A DNA stretch of 19,515 nucleotides, from positions 1 through 19,515 of the forward strand of contig URVW01000041.1 of assembly GCA_900551435.1 (NCBI GenBank). The letters are read 5' to 3'. The notes below the pieces were generated by a model that searched no databases, was not told the origin of the DNA, and saw nothing but the letters and a program-made list of their open reading frames with translations. This DNA is from an uncultured Faecalibacterium sp. GTDB taxonomy: Bacteria; Bacillota; Clostridia; Oscillospirales; Ruminococcaceae. Shown here in pieces: positions 9,192 to 15,131 of this stretch. The position numbers and the translations under genes are program-made. Each line of letters starts with the position of its first letter. Position 1 is the first letter of the stretch.

Positions 9192-9203
9192 TCGCAAAAA
9201 TCC

Positions 9204-9234
9204 CTCCGTCAGCGCTTTCGGGCGCTGGCCGGAG
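9204..9234 (+). other. Intercistronic hairpin between alaS and the HIT gene
   Basis: CTCCG-T-CAGCGC (9204-9215) pairs with GCGCTG-GC-CGGAG (9222-9234), an 11-bp interrupted stem. The sequence after it (TGCTGAAAAAATA) has no T-run, so it is not a standard intrinsic terminator on the plus strand. It may be an mRNA processing or stability element that lowers expression of the downstream genes relative to alaS. Confidence 0.55.
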
Positions 9235-9266
9235 TGCTGAAAAAATACCCGAAAGGAGCAATTCCC

Positions 9267-9599
9267 ATGGAAGATTGTCTGTTCTGTAAGATCGCGGCGG
9301 GCGAGATCCCCTCGAAAAAACTGTATGAGGACGATCAGGTCGTTGCTTTTTACGACATCAACCCGCAGGCGAAAGTCCATTTTCTGGTGGTCCCCAAGGC
9401 CCATATCGCTTCGGCTGCTGCGCTGACCGAAGAGGACGGCGCGCTGCTGGGCCATATCTTCGCAGTCATCGCAAAGCTGGCCAAGGAGACGGGTCTGGAA
9501 AACGGCTACCGTGTGATCTCCAATGTCGGCGAAGATGCCGGTCAGACCGTGAAGCATCTGCATTTCCACGTCATGGGCGGCGAAAAGCTGCCGGTCTGA
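9267..9599 (+). CDS. HIT-family (HinT-like) nucleotide hydrolase
   Basis: This 110-residue protein is a complete HinT-like member of the histidine triad family. It has the zinc-type CLFC pair (Cys4, Cys7), the conserved N-terminal IPSKKLYEDDQVVAFYDI and the triad motif HLHFHV (His97, His99, His101), where the middle histidine is the usual nucleophile. Such enzymes hydrolyse adenosine 5'-phosphoramidates and can split aminoacyl-adenylates, which would fit its place 75 bases after alaS; that link is inference. AAAGGAG (9252-9258) lies 8 bases before the ATG at 9267, so this start is preferred to the ATG at 9234, which lies at the foot of the hairpin. Confidence 0.93.
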   Translation: MEDCLFCKIAAGEIPSKKLYEDDQVVAFYDINPQAKVHFLVVPKAHIASAAALTEEDGALLGHIFAVIAKLAKETGLENGYRVISNVGEDAGQTVKHLHFHVMGGEKLPV

Positions 9600-9638
9600 G
9601 CGGAAAATAACGGAAATACAAAGAGAAAGGGAATTGTT

Positions 9639-10178
9639 ATGGCAGAAACTTATACCCTGAACGTCGCGGGCCTGACCCGTGAGCTGACCATCTGCAAGGT
9701 CAACGACCACATGGATATCGCGGCCTTCATCATGCTGGGCGATACCGAGCTGACCGTGGCGGCGGCAGCTGAGCTGCTGAAGAAGTGCCCGGATTTCGAC
9801 ATCCTGCTGACCGCAGAAGCCAAGGGCATCCCTCTGGCCCATGAGATGAGCCGTCAGAGCGGCAAGCCCTACGTCTGCGCACGCAAGGGCGTCAAGCTCT
9901 ATATGAAGGAGCCGGTCATCGTGGAGGACCAGTCCATCACGACGGCGGGCAAGCAGAAGCTGGTCATCGACCGCAAGGAGCTGGACAAGATGAACGGCAA
10001 GCGCGTGCTGGTCGTGGATGATGTCATCTCCACCGGCGGCTCTCTGAAGGCGCTGGATGCACTGGCCGAGCAGACCAAGTGCACCATCGTGGGTCAGGCC
10101 GCTGTTCTGGCCGAGGGCGATGCAGCCGAGCGCAAGGATATCATCTTCCTTGAGCCGCTGCCGCTGTTCCTGCACTAA
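9639..10178 (+). CDS. Purine-type phosphoribosyltransferase (adenine/xanthine PRTase-like)
   Basis: The 179-residue protein is a type I phosphoribosyltransferase with the PRPP-binding motif VLVVDDVISTGGS (123-135). ILLTAEAKGIPLAHEM (about 55-70) and YVCARKG (about 78-84) are regions typical of the adenine and xanthine PRTase branch. It would transfer ribose 5-phosphate from PRPP to a purine base in salvage; which base cannot be decided here, so no symbol is given. Length fits the family. The start has AAAGGG (9626-9631) 7 bases upstream. It lies 39 bases after the HIT gene and 6 bases before comEC, all on the same strand, so co-transcription is likely. Confidence 0.88.
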   Translation: MAETYTLNVAGLTRELTICKVNDHMDIAAFIMLGDTELTVAAAAELLKKCPDFDILLTAEAKGIPLAHEMSRQSGKPYVCARKGVKLYMKEPVIVEDQSITTAGKQKLVIDRKELDKMNGKRVLVVDDVISTGGSLKALDALAEQTKCTIVGQAAVLAEGDAAERKDIIFLEPLPLFLH

Positions 10179-10184
10179 AATAAC

Positions 10185-12311
10185 ATGAGACGGCCGCTCT
10201 TCGCCTTTTGCATCTCTGCACTGGGGGTCGAGTTGGTGTGCGCCTTTTTGCCGCAAGCGGGGTTTTTGCTGCCGCTTGCGGCAATTTTTGTTCTTGGGAC
10301 GATTTTGACTTTCTTATGTCGAAAAACGTCGAGATTCTGCGGGCTTCTCCTCACATTGGGCGCGCTGCTGGGCCTGTTTCTGACATGGCACACCCGCACT
10401 GGCTTGGAGCGGCTTCAAGCGCGCTATGACGGCGAAACGGTTACCCTCACCGCCGAAGTGGAGAGCACCCGTTCGTCCTATTATCCGGGTGTCGTGAATG
10501 CGGTGCTGCACGTCCGGGAGGTGGACGGTGAAGCGGCCAATTTCCGGGTGGAGTGTGCCTGTCTGCCCAAAAGCGATGCCGGGGAACTGCTCCAAGGCCG
10601 CTTCACGCTGGAAACGCCCGCAGAAACGGACCAGATCGAGACTTACGCGGACGGCATCGTCCTCAGCGCAGAGCTGTTCGAAGGCTTGGAGCATCTGGGA
10701 CAAAGCCGGTCGTTCCGGGCATGGACGGCGCGTCTGCAAGCAAAATTGAGCCGTTCGCTTCGGCGCGGGATGGCTCCGGACCCGGCGGGCGTGCTGGCCG
10801 CGATGGTCACGGGCGACCGCAAGCACCTCTCCACCGACCTGCGCACGGCCTATCGGAGAGCGGGGCTTTCGCATGTGCTGGTCATCAGCGGAATGCATGT
10901 GTCCATCCTCTGCGGGGATGTTCTGGGAAACTTGATCTCCGAGTGCAGAAAACAACGCAGCTATGCATCCCGGCGGATCAAAGCGGTGTTCAGCGTAGGA
11001 ATGTCGATTCTGCTGATCGGTGTGACAGGATTTACACCGTCGGTCCTTCGGGCCGGGGTGGCGGTCTGGGTCAGCGCGGTGGGCGTCTGGGTGTTTGGCG
11101 CGCCGGATGCGCTGACTTCACTGGGCATCGCCGGAATTTTGATGACCCTTGGCAACAGCTATGCGGTCTGTGATATCGGGTTTGAGCTGTCGTTTGCGGC
11201 GGTGACTGGAACGCTGGCGGGTGCGGAATTGTTCCGCCGAAGCCGCGAGAAAATCCAGAGCAAAAAGACAGAAAACCAGCCGGAACGGCGCAAAAAAGCC
11301 GCCGACAAACGCGGCGGCTGGGTACTGTGGAAGTTGAAACAGCTTGGGACGAACATCTGGGAAGCGCTCTGCATCTCCGGCTGTGCCTGTGCGGCGACCT
11401 TCCCGGTGCTGGTCCTGCGCGGGATGAGCACCAGCGTGTATGGGCTGGTGTCCGGCGTCGCGGTGCTCTGGCTCGTGGAGCCGATCTTGCTGCTGGGCTT
11501 GAGCGCGGCTGTGCTGGGACTGCTTCCGGCGTTGTCACTCGCCTACCGGCTCTGCGCATTCGGTGCAGAAATGCTCGTCAATGCGATGGATCGCTGGGCG
11601 CTTTGGGTGTCTGGCTGGCCGGGAGCCGAACTTTACTTTGACACAGCCTATGCGGCCATCGTCTGCCTGTTGCTGGCGGGACTGTGTGTGCTGGCGCTCC
11701 ATTGGAAGGTCTGTCTGCGCGTAGCGCTGCCCGCCATCCTGTTGACAGCGGCGATTGCCATTGGGGCTGGAAACGTCATGGAGCGCGACGTGGTGCGCAT
11801 CGAACTTGTGGGAAGCAAGATCGCTCCTGCCGTGGTCGTGACACAAAATGAACGTGCTGTCGTGCTCTATCGCGGCGGAAAGACGACCCGCAACGCGGTG
11901 GAGCGGGTGTTGGAACGGCGCGGCATCCAGACCATCGAAGTCCTCATCGACCTGCGGATGGACCCGCAGGACCGGTGCACCCTGACCGCCGAACAGCGGG
12001 TGGAGGTGGACCGGCTTCGGGCACAGCAGACGGTGCGGTTCCGGCTGGATTTTGTGGAACTGGAAGTGCTTCGGACCAAGACCGGCTGTGCCGCGCGGTT
12101 CACGACGATGGGCCATCAATTCCTGACCCTGAGCGGGACCATGCGCTTTGCTGAGCCGCTGTCGGTGGAATATCTGCTGGCGTCGGCGTCGCGGCCGAAC
12201 GGGGTGGAGTATCAGAAAATTTTAACGCTGAGCCCCAATTACCGCTGGATGCAGGAACTGCTGGACGACACAAAGTGGTCTGACCAGACAGCTCTTTGGT
12301 TCCGGCCTTAG
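10185..12311 (+). CDS. comEC: ComEC/Rec2-family DNA-uptake channel protein
   Basis: The 708-residue protein has the ComEC plan. N-terminal hydrophobic segments lie at about 5-70. An OB-fold-like region follows (about 75-165, DUF4131 type), then the multi-spanning competence domain with the hallmark LSHVLVISGMHVSIL (about 228-242). Further membrane segments reach about 520, interrupted by a basic loop (about 345-385). ComEC carries single-stranded DNA across the membrane during transformation. The C-terminal region (about 535-708) is where many family members have a metallo-beta-lactamase domain, but no HxHxDH motif is present here, so it seems degenerate. The ATG is 6 bases after the phosphoribosyltransferase stop and has no good Shine-Dalgarno site, which suggests translational coupling. 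The stop overlaps that of the convergent gene by 4 bases. No other competence gene is in the window. Confidence 0.92.
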   Translation: MRRPLFAFCISALGVELVCAFLPQAGFLLPLAAIFVLGTILTFLCRKTSRFCGLLLTLGALLGLFLTWHTRTGLERLQARYDGETVTLTAEVESTRSSYYPGVVNAVLHVREVDGEAANFRVECACLPKSDAGELLQGRFTLETPAETDQIETYADGIVLSAELFEGLEHLGQSRSFRAWTARLQAKLSRSLRRGMAPDPAGVLAAMVTGDRKHLSTDLRTAYRRAGLSHVLVISGMHVSILCGDVLGNLISECRKQRSYASRRIKAVFSVGMSILLIGVTGFTPSVLRAGVAVWVSAVGVWVFGAPDALTSLGIAGILMTLGNSYAVCDIGFELSFAAVTGTLAGAELFRRSREKIQSKKTENQPERRKKAADKRGGWVLWKLKQLGTNIWEALCISGCACAATFPVLVLRGMSTSVYGLVSGVAVLWLVEPILLLGLSAAVLGLLPALSLAYRLCAFGAEMLVNAMDRWALWVSGWPGAELYFDTAYAAIVCLLLAGLCVLALHWKVCLRVALPAILLTAAIAIGAGNVMERDVVRIELVGSKIAPAVVVTQNERAVVLYRGGKTTRNAVERVLERRGIQTIEVLIDLRMDPQDRCTLTAEQRVEVDRLRAQQTVRFRLDFVELEVLRTKTGCAARFTTMGHQFLTLSGTMRFAEPLSVEYLLASASRPNGVEYQKILTLSPNYRWMQELLDDTKWSDQTALWFRP

Positions 12312-13144
12312 CCTTTCTGGAAGATGAGCCGTTCACCGAGGGCGGGCAACGCGAACCGTGCGGCGGGGTCGAGCTGACGCAGGGCGGCCACGAACCGCAG
12401 AGGGTCCACGGTGTTGCCCTGCACCATGTCATAATGGGTCGGGATGGTGCAGGCGGCATGGAGCTGGACCGCCAGCTGGGCGGCTTCCTCGGCTTCGAGG
12501 TTGCCGATGCAGTTCCGCCGGGTGCGGAAGAAGTCCTGCCCGTTGATGGGGGCCAGCATAAGGTCCGGGCGGGGAAGGTTTTGGAGCGTCTGGTACAGCT
12601 GCTCGGTCAAGTAGGTGTCGCCAAGATGCAGGACCGTGAATCCGCCGAAATCGAGCTGATAGCCCAGCGCTATGCGGGGGTCGGACGGTTCCAAAACGTG
12701 TTCCGGATGGGCCGCAGAAAACGCCCGCACCGTCACGCCGTGGAGAGAGACGGTGCTCCCGTCCTGTAACGGTGTGATGCAGTCGGCAGAAAGGCCGTAC
12801 TCCTGAGCAAGAGGAACGCACCCGGCCGGAAGCAGAAACTGCGTGTCGGGGTGCTGTGCAAGTCCTTTTAAGGTGTCTTTTGCCATGTGGTCCGCGTGGC
12901 CGTGGGTGCAGAGCACGAGGTCCGCGTCCAGCGCTTCGGGGGCAAACGGCGGCGCATAGTGGCGGCGGGAGCCGTGCTCGCCCAAAAGGTCGCTCAGAAC
13001 GGCGTCGATGCAGACGACCGTTTCTTGGTGCTTAAAGATGAACCCGCACTGTCCCACATACCAGACGACGAGCTGTTCCGGCGGCAGATGGGTGGCGGCG
13101 ATTTGGTCCAAAAGGGCCTGACCACAGCGATACCAGTGTTCCAT
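12308..13144 (-). CDS. Metallo-beta-lactamase-fold hydrolase (UlaG-like)
   Basis: The 278-residue protein carries the metal-binding motif THGHADH (His81, His83, Asp85, His86). Further likely ligands are in SAAHPEH (about 144-150), HLGDTYL (about 174-180) and IPTHYDM near the C-terminus. The overall pattern resembles UlaG-like lactonases and other small-molecule hydrolases of the fold, but the substrate is unknown. AGGAGG lies 5 bases before the ATG. The yolD-like remnant ends 13 bases upstream on the same strand, so the promoter at 13575-13603 probably drives this gene. It converges with comEC, sharing 12308-12311, with no terminator between them. Whether it has any role with ComEC, whose own C-terminal domain lacks metal ligands, is untested. 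Confidence 0.88.
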   Translation of the reverse strand: MEHWYRCGQALLDQIAATHLPPEQLVVWYVGQCGFIFKHQETVVCIDAVLSDLLGEHGSRRHYAPPFAPEALDADLVLCTHGHADHMAKDTLKGLAQHPDTQFLLPAGCVPLAQEYGLSADCITPLQDGSTVSLHGVTVRAFSAAHPEHVLEPSDPRIALGYQLDFGGFTVLHLGDTYLTEQLYQTLQNLPRPDLMLAPINGQDFFRTRRNCIGNLEAEEAAQLAVQLHAACTIPTHYDMVQGNTVDPLRFVAALRQLDPAARFALPALGERLIFQKG

Positions 13145-13157
13145 AGTGCCCTCCTTG

Positions 13158-13411
13158 TTACGGCAGATCGTTCAAATAAGCTTCCAGCGCATCCTCTTCG
13201 GGGGTGCGCTGCGGCTCCTGCTGGGAGCGCTGACAGACGCTCTGAATCTCCTCATCGTAGCCGCGTAGGGCCGCGAACGGCGAGAAGATCTTTGCCCGGT
13301 TTTGTAAGGACATGCGCGGATGTTTCCGGCGGGATTCCTCGCTGTTGGGGCGCTCTGCGTGCAGGATGTCCGCGTATTTCGGGCTGTTTCAGTGCTGTTT
13401 TTCGGGTCCAT
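13158..13411 (-). pseudogene. YolD-like protein gene, apparently frameshifted
   Basis: A reading frame ending at 13158 gives KYADILHAERPNSEE, then RKHPRMSLQNRAKIFSPFAAL, then RGYDEEIQSV. This matches the YolD-like family pattern (RYADI...HPRMS...RAxxFSPFAALxGY) often encoded next to Y-family polymerases. The frame has no start codon at its beginning: a TGA at 13391-13389 closes it. The well-placed ATG at 13411, with AGGAGG 5 bases upstream, is in another frame (MDPKNSTETAR...). One extra base near CCCGAAATACG (around 13385) would join them into MDPKNSTETARKYADIL. So a one-base deletion, real or from sequencing, is the simplest reading. An internal ATG at 13313 could still give a 51-residue fragment. 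The gene lies 13 bases before the MBL hydrolase. Confidence 0.6.
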
Positions 13412-13421
13412 AGGCTCCTCC

Positions 13422-13553
13422 TCAGGCTTTGTGGCCGCCGATCTGGGCGTTGCGCTGGCGGATGGCGAGCCGAAGCCGCTGCTCGTTGACTTCTTTGACC
13501 CGCTGAACGACCTCGAACAGCCGTTCGCGGCCACAGAAACGCCCTCCTCTCAA
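13422..13553 (-). pseudogene. Probable C-terminal remnant of a Y-family DNA polymerase (dinB/umuC type)
   Basis: The frame ending at 13422 reads RERLFEVVQRVKEVNEQR and then LRLAIRQRNAQIGGHKA. The tail RNxQIGGHKA is what I know from the C-terminus of Firmicutes Y-family (UmuC/DinB-like) translesion polymerases, and the YolD-like gene directly after it is their usual partner. The polymerase body is absent: upstream is A+T-rich non-coding sequence with a promoter. A strong ribosome site (13543-13548, AGGAGG) precedes a GTG at 13534, but that GTG is in a different frame from the conserved tail; a TTG at 13553 is in frame but lacks its own site. It could instead be a small standalone protein with an unclear start. 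Either way no functional polymerase is encoded here. Confidence 0.45.
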
Positions 13554-13574
13554 AGAATAACAACTTTTTATTTT

Positions 13575-13603
13575 ATTATAACGAATCGGAGCCAACTTTT
13601 CAA
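13575..13603 (-). promoter_or_regulatory. Sigma-A promoter of the dinB/yolD remnant and MBL gene
   Basis: On the minus strand, TTGAAA (13603-13598) and a perfect TATAAT (13580-13575) are separated by 17 bases, with a start near 13568. It precedes the ribosome site at 13543-13548. I see no LexA-type operator around it. It is the only good promoter visible for the MBL hydrolase. Confidence 0.85.
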
Positions 13604-13705
13604 GGGCCGAGCTTTGGAAAGTGCAAAAAAGAAGCGGAAAATCAAAATCAAAAAAGAACAAAAAGACGGAAATCTTTGTGAAAAATTCTACTTTTGCAAA
13701 ATCTC

Positions 13706-13734
13706 TTGTGACAGGCGGGCGGCTGTGGTATCCT
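13706..13734 (+). promoter_or_regulatory. Promoter of the aromatic-acid-exporter-like gene
   Basis: TTGTGA (13706-13711) and TATCCT (13729-13734) are separated by 17 bases; the start would be near 13741, about 27 bases before the ATG. The -35 and -10 boxes each depart from consensus, so activity is probably moderate. The stretch 13604-13705 is A-rich and holds nothing else I can identify. Confidence 0.6.
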
Positions 13735-13767
13735 GTGAGGAAAGCAAAAAGAGGGGGAATTTGGAAA

Positions 13768-14313
13768 ATGACTCAGTTTCCGCGTTCGGATTTCCGGCTG
13801 CATGTCGGCTGGCGGACCATCAAAACGGCGGTCACGGCCATGCTGGTGGCCATCGTGTACTGCCTGATCGGCCGGAATCCTGCCTTTGCGTGCATCGGCG
13901 TCATCTTCGGATTGGGCGTTGATATGCAGGATTCTATCAAAAACGGCGGCAACCGTCTGTTCGGGACCCTGATCGGCGGCTTGCTGTCCATCGTGGTGTT
14001 CTGGATCTACCTGCACTTGGTCCCGGAGGGCGGCCACACAGTCTATCTGGCGCTTCTGCTGAGCGCGGCCATCGTGGTGCTGATCCTGCTGTGTCAGTAT
14101 TTCTGGCCGGGCGGGGTCCAGCCGGGAGGTGTCGTGCTCTGCATCGTGCTGTTCAGCACGCCGATGGAGACGTACGTTTCCTACTCGCTGAACCGCATTT
14201 TTGACACGGCGGTGGGCGTCATCGTGGCGCTGCTGGTCAACTATTTCCTGCCGCGGGAGCGGGTCGTGGCCGGATGGGAGCGCTTCAAGGGCCTGTTCCG
14301 GAAAAACGCCTGA
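13768..14313 (+). CDS. Aromatic-acid-exporter (ArAE/FUSC)-type membrane protein, short form
   Basis: The 181-residue protein has the ArAE_1/FUSC N-terminal pattern: an amphipathic start with GWRTIKTAVTAML (about 14-26), a short loop containing GRNPAFACIGVIFGLGVDMQDSI (two parts, about 35-57), and the closing NRIFDTAVGVIVALLVNYFLP (about 142-162, here in two halves). About five or six membrane segments are predicted by eye. Family members are thought to export aromatic acids or similar compounds, but substrate evidence is poor. It lacks the cytoplasmic C-terminal domain of the longer (over 300 residues) members; short versions of this kind are common in Firmicutes. The start at 13768 is preferred because the promoter lies at 13706-13734 and GAGGGGG (13751-13757) is 10 bases upstream. 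Confidence 0.82.
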   Translation: MTQFPRSDFRLHVGWRTIKTAVTAMLVAIVYCLIGRNPAFACIGVIFGLGVDMQDSIKNGGNRLFGTLIGGLLSIVVFWIYLHLVPEGGHTVYLALLLSAAIVVLILLCQYFWPGGVQPGGVVLCIVLFSTPMETYVSYSLNRIFDTAVGVIVALLVNYFLPRERVVAGWERFKGLFRKNA

Positions 14314-14339
14314 ACCGCAGAAAAACAACCAAAAGAAAG

Positions 14340-14398
14340 TCCCGGGGCCTTTTCCGGCAGAGGAACGCAGGAAAGGGTCCCGGGAATTGTGCTTTGTT
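14340..14398 (+). terminator. Probable terminator after the exporter-like gene
   Basis: A 16-bp stem with two G-T wobbles (14340-14355 with 14370-14385) is followed by a broken T-rich stretch (ATTGTGCTTTGTTTT, to 14400). The stem is strong and the T-run imperfect, so termination is likely but may be leaky. The rest of the 278-base gap up to 14591 holds only the lipoprotein promoter and leader. Confidence 0.65.
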
Positions 14399-14472
14399 TT
14401 CGAAAAAGCCGTTTTGGAGCCGCTTTTGTTTCAAAAGTTTTCCGAAAATATCCACAAAAATCCAACAGAAGC

Positions 14473-14501
14473 TTGAAGAAAGAAGTCAGTTGTGGTAGAC
14501 T
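14473..14501 (+). promoter_or_regulatory. Promoter of the second lipoprotein
   Basis: TTGAAG (14473-14478) and TAGACT (14496-14501) are separated by 17 bases, with a start near 14508. The 5' UTR would be about 84 bases. It contains a perfect 12-base palindrome CGGTCCGGACCG at 14540-14551, a possible operator or RNA hairpin. Confidence 0.65.
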
Positions 14502-14591
14502 AAGCCTTGCGCGTCTGGGGCCGGGGCATGTGCGGTGCACGGTCCGGACCGAAAAAGGTCAACATTGATTTGAATAAAGGAGAACATGATC

Positions 14592-15071
14592 ATGAAACTG
14601 AATCGTACTTTGGGCGTGGCTCTGGCCGCTGCTGTGCTGGCCCTGTCCATGGCTGGCTGCTCCAGCAATGCATCTTCCACCACGGCTTCTTCTGCCGCTT
14701 CCTCCGAGGCTGCTTCTTCTGTGGCAGCTGAGAGCGCTGCTTCCAGCGAGGCTGCTGCCGCCAGCGTCGTCAGCACCGAGTCCATGGAAGTGAACGGCAA
14801 GACCTACGATGCCGACTGCTACGGCGAGTTCACCCTGTCCAACGGCGACACCATGACCGTCTGGCAGCTGAAGGGCGCTTACGAGGACCTGAGCGCTCTG
14901 GCAATGCAGGGCGTGGCCGAGGAGTTCCCCCTCGAGGCTGAGGAGTGCCAGATCTATGTCGCGGATGTCACCTCCAACGGGGAGACCACCCGCGAGTATC
15001 TGCGCACCGACAAGGCTGGCCGCAACGGCACGGTCTCTGTCAAGACCTTCAACCTGCCCGACGCAGAGTAA
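14592..15071 (+). CDS. Small Ser/Ala-rich lipoprotein of unknown function
   Basis: The 159-residue protein starts with a signal peptide ending in the lipobox SMAGC, with lipid-accepting Cys23. A long low-complexity linker of alanine, serine and glutamate follows (about 24-62), which would hold a small globular domain (about 65-159, from SMEVNGKTYDADCYGEF onward) away from the membrane. I do not recognise that domain. One cysteine remains in it. The start at 14592 is preferred to the ATG at 14586 because AAAGGAG (14576-14582) is then 9 rather than 3 bases away. Codon use in the linker is rich in GCT/TCC and regular, so this is a repetitive but well-used gene, perhaps highly expressed. It is monocistronic and ends at a strong bidirectional terminator. 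Confidence 0.88.
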   Translation: MKLNRTLGVALAAAVLALSMAGCSSNASSTTASSAASSEAASSVAAESAASSEAAAASVVSTESMEVNGKTYDADCYGEFTLSNGDTMTVWQLKGAYEDLSALAMQGVAEEFPLEAEECQIYVADVTSNGETTREYLRTDKAGRNGTVSVKTFNLPDAE

Positions 15072-15087
15072 TCGTTCCTGAAACAAG

Positions 15088-15123
15088 AAAAGCTCCCGGA
15101 TCAGCTGATCCGGGAGCTTTTTT
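15088..15123. terminator. Perfect bidirectional terminator
   Basis: 15088-15121 is a perfect 34-base inverted repeat centred between 15104 and 15105 (AAAAGCTCCCGGATCAG and its complement). The plus strand ends in TTTTTT and the minus strand reads TTTTCTTGTTT, so it can end both the plus-strand lipoprotein gene and the minus-strand LCP gene, whose stop is at 15132. Confidence 0.93.
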
Positions 15124-15131
15124 CATGCAAT

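Noticed and set aside
9204..9240. Intrinsic terminator after alaS
   Set aside because: The stem is fair, but no T-run follows on the plus strand, so it is listed only as an intercistronic hairpin.
13172..13534. A 120-codon minus-strand frame starting at a GTG with a good ribosome site
   Set aside because: The translation is Ser/Arg/Pro-rich with no likeness to known proteins, while another frame in the same DNA gives polymerase-tail and YolD-like sequence. It is noted as part of the frameshift finding instead.
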